In this document: positions 31,770 to 41,719 of the stretch, piece after piece
How positions within the stretch are numbered: the first letter of the stretch is position 1
How the letters are laid out: each line of letters begins with the position of its first letter
Assembly (NCBI GenBank): GCA_036365455.1
Contig: JAWQUS010000017.1
Span: 4,650,001 to 4,714,000 of the forward strand
From: Macrosoma leucophasiata
Taxonomy: Eukaryota; Arthropoda; Insecta; Lepidoptera; Hedylidae
Direction of reading: 5' to 3'
DNA: 64,000 bases
Translations under genes and position numbers: made by a program
Notes under the pieces: model-generated
Told to the model about the DNA's origin: nothing
Database searches by the model: none
What the model saw: the letters and a program-made list of their open reading frames with translations, nothing else

Positions 31770-32105
31770 CAGCAGGCTCAGTAGGATGGAGCCTAGGGCG
31801 GCAAATTTTAAGGGGCGGCAAATTTTAAGGGGCGGCAGAATTAGTTCATAATTTTTATATTTCTATTTACAAAATTACTGTTAAAATTATCAAGGCTCAG
31901 ACATATATTATCATAGTTCCCAATGATTCTAACCATTGAAAAAAAGTTGATGTAAGGAGAATAATGAAGCATAAAACATAAAGTTGGAATTTTTATTGAT
32001 AGTAAAAATATACCTAATGGATATGATTGTGGACTACGATATCAAAATATTGGGGCGGCAAAAATAATAGCCTATCGGCGGCAAATTTGTAAATCCGCCA
32101 CTGCT
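31770..32105. mobile_element. Degenerate hAT-like MITE
   Basis: The right end reads TTTGTAAATCCGCCACTG. The left end keeps only GGATTTACC, so the left terminus is lost or mutated. GGCGGCAAATTTTAAGG occurs twice in tandem (31798-31835), and GGGGCGGCAAAAAT and GGCGGCAAATTTG follow near the right end. Confidence 0.5.
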
Positions 32106-32357
32106 AATATGTTATTTTGGTGCTTAAAAATACTGGCAAATCATGGGTAAACTCTTTATGCATCCCTATTCAAACAACAACAAACCTTCGGCGAAATGGT
32201 CTGAGAGCATTTTCATTTCATTGTCAGTAAAATTGTTAGATAGTTGAGAAAGAATCACTTATTATTCAGCTCATAACATCGAGAGCGTCAGAATGAATAA
32301 AGAACTTCAATGGTAAGTTCAGCAGATCGCACTGTTTCTATAATCAAATAAACACTT

Positions 32358-32590
32358 TTTTACTGGTGGTAGAGCTCCAGTGACGGACTTCGCGGGCGTA
32401 GGCACCACCGCATTACCTAATGTACGGCTCTGTAATTTCCGGCACAGAGGCATAACACCTTAGGCCTCAGGAGTGGTAACGCATCTGCATTTTGACCTCT
32501 GGTCATTGTGTGGGTGTCTATAGGCTGCAGTCATCACTTAACATCAATGTGAACTGCATGCTTGTTTGCCACTTTTATGACATAAAAAAA
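32358..32590 (+). repeat. SINE-like family S, near full-length copy
   Basis: Head TTTACTGGTGGTAGAGCTCC, centre TGTAATTTCCGGCACAGAGG, GTGGGTGTCTATAGGCTGC, and a GTTTGCCACTT end before an A run. The 91-aa ORF starting at 32492 is repeat-derived. Confidence 0.7.
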
Positions 32591-33446
32591 AACTGGCTGC
32601 CTGTAAAGTCGGTTTTACGGGCGAAGATTTTACGTGACAACGTCTTTTTCTCGGTAGAAAGGCATTCGCCGGTCCGGCAGGCCTCTCTCTCGTTCGGTGA
32701 CTCATCGTTACGTTACCGGGCGTTACAGTTTTTCATGAGTGACTCCGAGCCGCAACCTAATTTATGAAGTTGTCACGTCAAAAAAAACTTGACTGTATCA
32801 ACATAAAACCTAGCACGTTAACTCAAAGTACATGTGGATTTATGATGTTATAGGTACTGGGTTATACTATTTGATTCATTTAACAAATAGAAGTGCTCGT
32901 TCGTCCTCCCTTGGGTCAGTACGCGTCGTTTCGTATCTTCATTACTCGGTTAGTGGCCCCAAACCTTGTCCTCAGTAATAACACGGATGAATCATCTGTC
33001 GGTGCCATTTACAAAATAAACAAGCGCTTTGCGTTCAATTCAAATTGGTTTACCGGATCAATTTTATACACGTGATATACCTACACGGATTAATATTGAC
33101 TATTGCAAATGTGCTAACTAGACTGAATCTTTTTTTCTATTTTCTATTTTGGACTACTAATTAGACAACTTTTGTAAGCTTTAGAATTATTGCTAACTTT
33201 AAAATATATTATGTATAAGAATTACCAATCTAAGTTGCTGAACATATTCATATTTGTCGATAGGTAACATGATCAAAACCAAAAGTGTCGTTGAAAATAG
33301 TCGCTATGAATGAAATAACAAAAATGAATAGAGTTTTTTTTAACCATCCAGATCATTCAGATACACACTACAACGGCATTGAAGATATTAAAACACCTAT
33401 TTAAGAAACTGCAGGTAAAAATAAAACAACTATTGAACAGCACTTA
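32591..33446. other. Stretch with no recognised gene
   Basis: Two small ORFs (to 32767; 32893-33075) lack domains. The first continues out of the SINE-like copy into GC-richer sequence (32600-32760) of unknown nature. Confidence 0.4.
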
Positions 33447-33447
33447 C

Positions 33448-33655
33448 CCAATAAGACTTCTGAGAACACAACAAAGACAATGCCAATAAATTGTACGCAA
33501 GGTGGCAAGAAATAGGCAAGTGAGGACATCTGCACCGCACACAAAAGAGGGAAGCTAAGAAAGACAGGATTTAACCGAACCTCAATAGATAGAAAGGCTA
33601 TTATTGTCGTGGCAGAGAGAAATCGACGAGGCACGAGTGCGTTGTTGAGAAATCC
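33448..33655 (-). CDS. Putative first coding exon with signal peptide
   Basis: On the minus strand an ATG at 33529-33527 begins 27 codons (MSSLAYFLPPCVQFIGIVFV, then VFSEVLL) with a hydrophobic core like a signal peptide or membrane anchor. This is followed after one base by a strong donor GG|GTAAGTG (intron begins at 33447). The junction is phase 1, common after signal-peptide exons of secreted and Ig-family genes. The frame stays open upstream to about 33655, which could be 5' UTR or more coding. Downstream exons would lie to the left, and none is recognised there within the window. It could be chance; composition and donor are the only support. Function unknown. Confidence 0.3.
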
Positions 33656-34167
33656 ACTTTCTGGTAACTAGTCACAATTCACAATAGACTCGCAGACTAA
33701 ATCATATTACTGGTTGTGTGAGTAACGAACATTTATAAACTGAAAGATATAACTGAAAATAACGTTAACATTTGTTTAAACAAACTAGATACTATTTATT
33801 TGGTTTTATAGATATGTAACTAATGAATGCATTAAAATTTACTGTAAAGTTTAGTTATGAGTTTATTATCGGTGACACGCTCATAAATTTAAATTTGAAA
33901 AAAATAAAAACACGTTGTTATTATTTAAACTCGTATCTGTATGACACAAACAAACCAAAAACGCTTATATTTTCACCACCAAATCACTGACCGTTTATGC
34001 AATGCAATCACTTGGTGCAGAAATCAGATCTAAGGACAGACTTGGACTGTCAACATGCGAACAAAGCAAGATACAAAGACCAAACTCTTTCTATTCCACC
34101 ACTACAAAATTAATCAGAGTCTTCCATTGTTCAATCAACGTTTAATGTTGAGGAGAGAGAGCAATAA
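33656..34167. other. Stretch with no recognised feature
   Basis: It could hold the promoter of the putative exon to its left. Nothing decisive is visible. Confidence 0.35.
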
Positions 34168-34850
34168 TTTCACGAGTCAGAATTTCGAGGACAATTGCAC
34201 ATGCGTCTGCGGACGGACATAAATTATTCCGCAAATAAACGAGTCTCTCACACGAAGTACCACCAGTCTGGAATCAATTGTACCAATATTATATTGCCAA
34301 GAGAAACGCGATAGACGGAGTAGGTAAGTGAACAAGCGAATTTTGTATTTGGACTTATAGACTAAAATAAAAGAATACTTATGCATTTGAAATGTTACAT
34401 AGCTATCAAAACTAGCTGTTCTAGACTGTCTGCTCTTAGTTGCTCTTAGTTTGGATTTCTCGTGTGAACCACCACTTTGTATATAGCAGTATTTCGAAGA
34501 CAAGTGCACTTGTCTCTGCGGAAGGACATAAATTATTCCGCAAATAAACGAGTCTCTCACACGAAGTACCACCAGTCTGGAATCAATTGTACCAATATTA
34601 TATTGCCAAGAGAAAAGCGATAGACGGAGTAGGTAAGTGAACAAGCGAATTTTGTATTTGGACTTACAGACTAAAATAAAAGAATACTTATGCATTTGAA
34701 ATGTTACATAGCTATCAAAACTAGCTGTTCTAGACTGTCTGCTCTTAGTTGCTCTTAGTTTGGATTTCTCGTGTGAACCACCCCTTTGTATATAGCAGTA
34801 TTTCGAAGACAAGTGCACTTGTCTCTGCGGAAGGACATAAATTATTTTGC
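34168..34850 (-). repeat. Tandem repeat, 309-bp unit, about 2.2 copies
   Basis: Marker TCTGCGG recurs at 34206, 34515 and 34824, exactly 309 bp apart. Units 1 and 2 differ at only a few positions. Because 309 is a multiple of 3, a minus-strand frame stays open over 213 codons and encodes two near-identical 103-aa repeats (SSKYCYIQ..GGSHEKSKLRA...). The peptide has no recognisable domain and I consider coding unlikely. Confidence 0.8.
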
Positions 34851-35303
34851 AAATACTAGATATACCTACGTATTTGCCTAATTTACCGACACGAAACCAA
34901 TAAGAGCAGTAATAAAATCACCAAACAAAAAAGGAAAAAAATAACATTATTTTTTTCAAATTTGAATTGGGATTCCGAAAATCAAAATAAACGCGTGTAT
35001 TCTATTCCATTTCTAGGAAATGGGTTTATTCACGTTTTATTAATCGTTCACATGGATTATAGAAGATTATGACATTATTTGATAATTTAAAGATTTATCA
35101 ACTAAATTAATAGTTTTATAGTGCTACATTACAAACGAAATTATCTTTTTTAACAGATAAGTCATAATAAGTATTTAAGAATTAAAAATTATCGATTAGG
35201 GACAGGGACCATATTTAATAGGAAACGTTAAATGCGTCACAGATTAACCTAACAAAAGATATACCTACATTACAGTCTCCAGCAAGAAATAGTGCACATT
35301 TAC
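34851..35303. other. AT-rich spacer
   Basis: Nothing recognised. Confidence 0.45.
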
Positions 35304-35555
35304 TGGTGGTAGTCACCACCGTATAACCTAATATACTTGCCGCTAAATGGTAGTGTTCAGCACTATCGTGTTCCGGTCAGGTGGTAATGTACGGCCCTGT
35401 AATATCCGGCACAGAGGCATAAGACCTTACGCCTCAGGAGTGGTAACGCATCTGCATTTTGACCTTGGTCTTTGTGTGGGTGTCTATAGGCTGCAGTCAT
35501 CACTTAACGTCAATGTGAACTGCATGTTTGTTTGCCACTTATATTTCATTAAACA
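35304..35555 (+). repeat. SINE-like family S copy
   Basis: TACTGGTGGTAG head, TAAATGGTAGTGTTCAGCAC, CCGGCACAGAGGC, TATAGGCTGCAGTCATCAC, GTTTGCCACTT end. The 85-aa ORF here is repeat sequence. Confidence 0.7.
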
Positions 35556-35564
35556 AAGGTATCA

Positions 35565-35671
35565 GCACTTACATAGGCAATGTGCAGCAGAGATAACGCT
35601 CTAAGAAGTCGAAACTAGCCGATTGTCTCTTTCTTAGGCTCGATGTACAATATTTCGTGCTAAGTACTGTA
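35565..35671 (+). repeat. Solo arm of mariner-type MITE M2
   Basis: Shares ATCAGCACTTACATAGGC, GAAGTCGAAACTAGCCGA and GGCTCGATGTACAAT, ending TACTG|TA, with the right arm of the full element at 60476-60727. The left arm is absent. Confidence 0.55.
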
Positions 35672-36067
35672 CAACAGTGATGGGAACAGCGAAAAAAAAA
35701 TTATGAAACAGAATATACATCATTTTAGTCTAATTGTAGGTAGGTAGGTATATTTCACACAATAAGTGATTCACATAGGTAGGTATAGATCAAAGTTTCA
35801 AGTGTCACAAAAGCTTATACTAGTAGGTGTTATACAGGCTTACACAAATAAGACTAAGCTTAACAAAAAAGAAGACTTATTTGTTTAGTCTGCGTGTTAA
35901 CATTAAGTAGGATTCAGTTTAACCTAAGCTCATTATATTCTCTCTCAGATAACCAATATTCAATAGAATAAATCGAATTCAAACGGCTATACATACATAC
36001 AATTTTGCTCAAAATAATAACATTTTTGGATATACTTCACTCAGTAGGTTTATTTGTACCGAAGGCG
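35672..36067. other. Stretch with no recognised feature
   Basis: GTAGGTAGGTA microrepeats only. Confidence 0.4.
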
Positions 36068-36310
36068 GCAAACCATCATGCATTTCACATAGATGTTAAG
36101 TGATGACTGCATCCTTTAGACATCTACACAAAAACCACAGGTCTGACACTTTAGTTGTTATGTCTCTGTGATAGTTTCTGTTACAACGGGACCATAATTA
36201 TAATTACCATCTAACTGGATCACGAAAGTGCTGAACACTACCATTTGGCGTCAGATGGTGAGGTAATACAGTGGTGCCTACGCAGTCGAGCTCCTTCACT
36301 TGGAACTCTA
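36068..36310 (-). repeat. SINE-like family S, near full-length copy
   Basis: The minus strand reads from GGAGCTCGACTGCGTAGGCA through TGGTAGTGTTCAGCAC to GCTGCAGTCATCACTTAACA-like sequence; diverged from the consensus in the centre. Confidence 0.6.
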
Positions 36311-36523
36311 TCACAAGTAAACGAGTACAAGTATATAATATATCCATGTATAAATAAGGACAAAATCGAAAGATTGGTTTCGATACCCACATTAATAATC
36401 AGATAATTAAAATGCAAACAAATTCATTGTTCGTGCCTCTTTCACTTTTTAAAAGGTCAACCAATTTCCAAGAAATTATGCATACAGACTGTTTGTCAAT
36501 AAAACTTAAATAAAAATTATTTT

Positions 36524-37050
36524 GAGGTTCCGTATCTTTAAAAGAATACAATGGAACCCATAAAAATTCAATCGTGCGTTTGTCTGTCTGTCCGTTAGTT
36601 ACACAATCAGTTATAGCCAATTTTCTTCGAATGTACTAAACCGATTGGGGTGAAATTGGGTTATACATATAAAGCTAATTAGTGACCTAATTAAACATGA
36701 ACGTGTTACAAAAATTAAGTGAATTGCAAACTTGGGCGTCACTTCCGAGCGAGAAATTGGAAAATAAAAAAAAAGGTTTTTAATTAAACGATATTAGTGA
36801 TATCTATACGCCTTATTTTGAGAATACCAAATACTTTTTTTTTTAATAATTTTAACATGGATGATTTTGACGACATTAACGAAAACAGACGAAAATTGAT
36901 CACTCTTATATCCGAAACTACTCACTCATCCTACAATTTTGGAAAAAAAATCCAATACAGATTACAAGCAAACCTATAGGAAAAGGGTACTTTTATATAC
37001 GGCACACTGTGAACTCGAGTCGGCCTCGCACTTGGCCGCTTATTTTTCGA
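36524..37050 (+). repeat. Repeat R3 copy (GGGTTCCGTA family), degenerate
   Basis: The left end GAGGTTCCGTATCTTTAAAA resembles the R3 terminus at 38031, and the right side has CTCGAGTCGGCCTCGCACTTGG, a block that accompanies this family. The interior TTTGTCTGTCTGTCCGTTAG also fits. Small ORFs inside are unlikely to be genes. Confidence 0.5.
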
Positions 37051-37440
37051 TACCACTCGAAACCTCGGAAGCTACCACTTTCGACAGTGCCCCAGAAGGA
37101 AATAAGCAGCTGTACATGTGTATACAACGTGATACTATCACAGCAAAATATGGTATAGTAAACAAAACAAAACAATTGATATAGTGATATGCAATCTTTA
37201 TTTCCTTTATATGCTCGTATTTCTATAATATGTGTATTGGCTGATAACAAATTCCGAATACGATACTAAATGTTACGTACCTATGCAATATTGAAGGAAA
37301 ACAACAAGCTGTATGCGACAAATTTCCTATAGTAGGTAGTGAAGTAAACAATTCGTGATATAATTTCATATACCTACACGTCAAAGGCGTATCTTTAGCT
37401 AGCTAAGTAACCTTTTTAAGTTTCTCCCTATAGATTTATG
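37051..37440. other. Stretch with no recognised feature
   Basis: AT-rich. The minus 85-aa and plus 81-aa ORFs overlap the repeat and have no domain. Confidence 0.4.
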
Positions 37441-37444
37441 TTAT

Positions 37445-37800
37445 GCTATGTTTTTGGTGAAGCGCGCATGGCCCCGCGGATGGTGTAGAATAAGCGATCT
37501 ACTCGGTTAAGAATTACGGGCGCGGTCGGGTGTGTGATGGGTGACCGCTAGTGGCAAATTTAAATGCTTGTTTCCGTGCTTCGGAGGGCACGTTAAGCCG
37601 TCGGTCCCGGTTGCTATCGACAGATAGCAGTCGTTAAACCTTATCGGAGGCCTTATGGGTGGTTTGAAAACATCCGACAGCGGGTTGACCACTAACCCAC
37701 CCATCTCCACCAATACGCATTGGAGCAGCGTGGTGAAGAAAGCTACAGGCCTCACCCCAAAAAGGGGAGTGACTCATGTCCAGCAGTGAGAAGTATAATG
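37445..37800 (-). repeat. Dispersed repeat R2, copy 2
   Basis: Reverse copy of 19350-19700: GCGCGCATGGCC start, GGAGGGCACGTTAAGCCGTC, AGCAGCGTGGTGAAGAAAGC, and AATGGGTTGCCATT end. The minus 82-aa ORF is repeat sequence and parallels the ORF in copy 1. Confidence 0.65.
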
Positions 37801-37898
37801 GGTTGCCATTATTTTATACCATAATCGCCACGCTTGGCAGGCGCATTTGCACTGCTGACTAACCCGCGTTGTTATTTATACTACCGCCTTATTGTAAT

Positions 37899-38967
37899 AA
37901 GGGATTGCAATCCCGCAGCTTCTTCAATCTCGCGGGATTGATATGCGGGATTGATCAATCCCGCGCGGATCCCGCGGGATCCCGGATATTACAAATTTTG
38001 TTATAAAATCAATAGAAACTGCAGGTTTTTTAGGGTTCCGTAGTAAACAAGGAACCCTTATAGTTTTCCCATGTCCGTCCGCAGTTAAGCGCAAAAACTA
38101 TTGGTAACAGAGACTTGAAATTTGGCACAAGTACACCTTGATCACGCCGACAAAAAGGTAGAATAAAAACATGAAAAAAAAAATGTATATTTAGGGTACC
38201 TCTACCCTACATGTTACCCGCTGATAATTGTTTAGTTTTTCGTTTTCTGTATGGTGTGGTTTCAGAAATGTTAGAGTTGTGGTAATATCATTTTTCGATT
38301 TTGTTAACAGTTCGTGACTTAATAAGCTTAAAAGTGTCAATTTTCGTTAGAGTCAAGTGTCCCCCACTCCACCAACTAAACGGTTGTTGTTAAAAAATTC
38401 AAACGTTACGGCAATAGTTGCTACAATAATGAAATGAAAAGGAAAACTTTCACACTTAAGTTGGCTTTACAAGTTCGCGAGTAATAGTCGATAAAATGTA
38501 TTTTAGTCGAAAATTTTTAAGAACTCCATAGTAAATATATATTTCATATTTCATTACATTATTCAAACCTAAAAACTACGGAACCCTACACTGCGCGTGG
38601 CCAGACACGCACTTGACAGGTTTTATTAAAATAAAATGTTAATTTAGTACATTCTTTTTTTAGCATTAGACGGCAGGAATTACGGTGTATTTTTGGGGGA
38701 TTTTTAAGTAAAAAGTTCGAAAATCTCGATCTTTATTCCGAAAACTAATGATTCCTATTCAATACTGTATTGTTTTCAAATATTAGGTTTTTAAAAAATC
38801 ATTTTTTTGAATTACATTAAAGGTAATTGGCAACATATTTATTGTTTTATATTATTTCGCATTAATCCGCGGATTTGCGTTTTGAAGGTGCGGGATCCAC
38901 CAGATTGATAAAAGGTGCGGGATCCCGCGGGATTGCGGGATCCCACTTTGCGGGATTGCAATCCCTA
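37899..38967. mobile_element. hAT-like nonautonomous element (1069 bp) with nested TIR element
   Basis: Terminal inverted repeat AGGGATTGCAATCCCGC at both ends, flanked by an exact 8-bp duplication ATTGTAAT (37891-37898 and 38968-38975), the hAT signature. Subterminal regions are packed with GCGGGAT/ATCCCGC motifs, likely transposase-binding repeats. No transposase ORF. The R3 element at 38033-38586 sits inside it. Confidence 0.85.
38033..38586. mobile_element. Repeat R3 element (GGGTTCCGTAGT TIR, TA target)
   Basis: GGGTTCCGTAGT and ACTACGGAACCC form 12-bp inverted ends flanked by TA on both sides, suggesting a Tc1/mariner-type nonautonomous element. Right of it comes GGCCAGACACGCACTTGACA, also seen in diverged form at 37010-37035. 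A solo end, ACACGGAACCCTAC, lies near 41333. Confidence 0.6.
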
Positions 38968-38975
38968 ATTGTAAT

Positions 38976-39440
38976 GGTTTGACCGCCATTGTTCGGTTGA
39001 CTGACTGCACTAGTGGAAGAATTGTCTTCCAGTAGAAGACATTTCTTCCGCTAGTGGTCGACATCATCGTCACGTCTCAACGGATTGATTCGGTCAAAAT
39101 GTAATGAAATCATTCAACAGCGTAGTCTTTTCTAGAAAGGATATTGACGAAATTAACCTTTAACGGTTTGATGCACATAAACTGCACGAGGAAATTAGGT
39201 AACAGAAAATACATCGCGACAATTGCACGCTTATGTAACATACTTGCGCGCTCCATAATTGTGCAGCTGTTCGAGACAAAGTAAACACTAGATTTCTAGT
39301 AAGTGCATCGTATAATATGGGAGCTGTAGACGAATGCGTGACATTGCTAGAGGCGGGATGAATCAGTTTTAAATGCATATTTCTGTATGCGTTCAAAGGA
39401 ATAGTGTTAAAGAAATGTTGTGAAATAGAAATAAATAATG
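38976..39440. other. Stretch with one inverted repeat
   Basis: Holds the palindrome 39008-39056, listed separately. The minus 78-aa ORF (39160-39396) lacks a domain. Confidence 0.4.
39008..39056. repeat. Inverted repeat, 22-bp arms, 5-nt loop
   Basis: CACTAGTGGAAGAATTG... faces its complement with 20 of 22 positions paired around CAGTA. Confidence 0.75.
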
Positions 39441-39442
39441 TG

Positions 39443-39740
39443 TAATTTCATCATCGTCATCATTAAACGTCCACGGCTGGACAAAAGCCTTGTCCGAAGA
39501 TGCTTACAACGGGGTTGTATTTTGAGGAGAATATATGCTTATACGCTTACACTCACAGCCCCTATACCAGGTATAAACCTGTGTCATGGGTGCCGTTGTA
39601 CACACACAAAACAAACACCCAGACCCAAAACAAATATCTGTAGGCCAAATAAATATTTGTTCCAGTGCGGGGATCGGACCCGCGACCCTTAGAATCAAAC
39701 GGTCGACTCACACCGCTGAACTAACCGGGTCGTCAAATGT
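39443..39740 (-). repeat. tRNA-derived SINE
   Basis: The minus strand has an A box (TTAGTTCAGCGGTGTG, 39724 leftwards) and a B box (GGGTCCGATCCCC, around 39680-39669), a good Pol III promoter. The tRNA-like head is followed by a body containing AATATTTATTTGGCC and a 3' end CGTCCA...ATGATGACGATGATGA. The head resembles a tRNA gene but the element continues for some 200 bp. ORFs on both strands here are not genes. Confidence 0.75.
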
Positions 39741-39881
39741 ATAATATCTGTTCATATTTGTTTGAAGATATTCCCATCTGTACAAATCGATTTACTTTGA
39801 GGTGTTGTTGGTTATTTTGGACTCAAAAAAGGCATCACACAGTCCTAAGGGAGAAAATCAACTACAAACAACGAAGTGACT

Positions 39882-40030
39882 AATTGTTTTAAACTTTCAC
39901 GATTTGTATTCATATTATAGTATTTACCTCGACACTCGACGTTTCGGCCGAAACGTCGAGTGTCGAGGTAAATACTTCGATTAAAATAGTACGCGATTAA
40001 GTCCCGTTTACAATATAAAAAAAAAAAAAA
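39882..40030 (+). mobile_element. Retroposed insertion with poly(A) and 11-bp target duplication
   Basis: ACGAAGTGACT flanks the segment on both sides (39871-39881 and 40031-40041), and an A14-type run directly precedes the right copy: the hallmark of LINE-type reverse transcription. The 149-bp insert contains a 58-bp perfect palindrome (39919-39976) and AAGTCCCGTTTACAATATAAAA just before the A run. Source family unknown. Confidence 0.75.
39919..39976. repeat. Perfect 58-bp palindrome
   Basis: 29-bp arms with no loop, centred on TTCGG|CCGAA. The arm includes TACCTCGACACTCGACG. Confidence 0.9.
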
Positions 40031-40041
40031 ACGAAGTGACT

Positions 40042-41719
40042 GACTAAAGTTTTGAAGAATTATTGCAATTAAGAAAAATATGATAACATAATAGGTGATG
40101 TGTATTTATCTCCAAGACCTTTAAAGTTCTTCTGCTCCTAACATGTATGCAATTTAAAAATCCAAATAGTTCTTGTTTTGTTTTTAAATGCGCCAAGTTG
40201 AAATGAAAATGGCTTTTGATGTTGGAAAAGTAGTAAGATTGAATTGCAAACTATCTAGACGTACCTATAAGGAACAGAAAAATAAGTGAAAAAGTTTAAC
40301 TATAGAGACGAGAGAAAGGGGTAACGCGTGTCTAGACGGGGGTGCGATGTGCACTATGGGTATGGAAATAATATTTTTCATACTTTTTCTAGAAAAGTAT
40401 TTTGTGGAATTTACACAACAGTTGGATAGGAAAAATTATTTTAATTAAAAATGTAAATGATGCTTTTTTCAAGGTGATCACCACAATGAACGCTGCGGAT
40501 TTTCATAGGTTGGAAAAAAAGTACTACATTTGATTGCAAAAGAACTCCTTTGTGTCTCGTTAAATGCGTGCAAAAGAACTCCTATTATAACACCACAGTC
40601 TAATTATTGAGATAATACTGTACCCTTTTAATATCTTCACAAAAACCCAGAGATTTAGGTATTATTAGGTGACTCCAGAGATCTAAGCTATTACGCCTCT
40701 GTACCGGCAATAACAGGATAGGATATTTTTAACTATATTAACATAATTTATTTCTTACATTTACGAGTACATGCGACAACTAAATATTTGCGATAAATGT
40801 TAGATTGCAATAAAACAAAAGTATATATAAAGGTAACGATAGGTAAAACCGTGAACAAGCTAGGAAGCACAGACTAGACGGGAGATGGGTGGGCAACGCA
40901 CGTCTAGACGGGGGTGCAGTATGTGCTGTACGGAAATCGTCACGTTCCTAGCGAACCACTGAACAAAGCTGTACAGTTGTTTGTTTAATGTAAATTATGG
41001 TTTCGTTAGACTAGAATACGTAAAGCTTTGTTCTTTACATTCCGGGTGATTCACTTAGATTTATTTGAATTACTCAGATGTTATTTTCTAGAGAATTGAA
41101 ATATGCGACTTGGTGAAAAAATTTGTGTGTTTGTCTTACTTGTATTTATCTTCCAAAAGTATCCCCTATTTTTCGATTTCATTTATATACTGGTATGTCC
41201 TTGAGATGTCCTTGTTTGGCTCACTGATTTACTATATCTGGGCCTAATTTCAACTGTATAGAGGCGCTTCATTTAGTGAAAATCGGCTATGACAGACAGT
41301 AATCTTATAAGGGTTCTGTTTTTCCTTTTGAGACACGGAACCCTACAAACATAGTGACCTCAATAAAGATGTATTACTGCTCCTACGGCTAAGGTTTAGT
41401 ATTTCCGTAGCTGTAATAACAGTTTTATGGAAGGAGTCAAATAAATAATTATTATAATTAAATTGTAACATGACAGTTTTACGTCTTATTATTTAGAACT
41501 AAATTTCGTGCTCATTAAATCATGTTGATGGAACTAGAATGGAGAAGCACGAACTGATGTAGGTATTTACATCAGTTGCAACAGTTTCAGATAATGTTAA
41601 AGTAAACGTCAGATGACTATAAATAATACAACAGTAAACAGCATTAAAGATAAACCCAACGGAAAAGGCAACGAACGTGTGGCGACAATTTAAATTGTAA
41701 AAGTATAATTGCCAACACA
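40042..41719. other. Stretch with small repeat fragments, no gene
   Basis: Contains CGTCTAGACGGGGGTGC-type motifs at about 40327 and 40898, a weak family S fragment at 40625-40715 (minus: TTGCCGGTACAGAGGCGTAA), and an R3-like end near 41333. The minus 66-aa ORF at 41520-41720 has no domain. Confidence 0.45.

Noticed and set aside
34168..34850. CRISPR-like or minisatellite array
   Set aside because: Units are 309 bp and contiguous, without repeat-spacer alternation; the window is eukaryotic.
35347..35604. 85-aa ORF resembling the ORF at 32492
   Set aside because: Similarity is due to both lying in SINE-like family S.
39660..39740. A genuine tRNA gene on the minus strand
   Set aside because: A and B boxes are good but the arms do not make a clean cloverleaf and the element continues as a SINE body.
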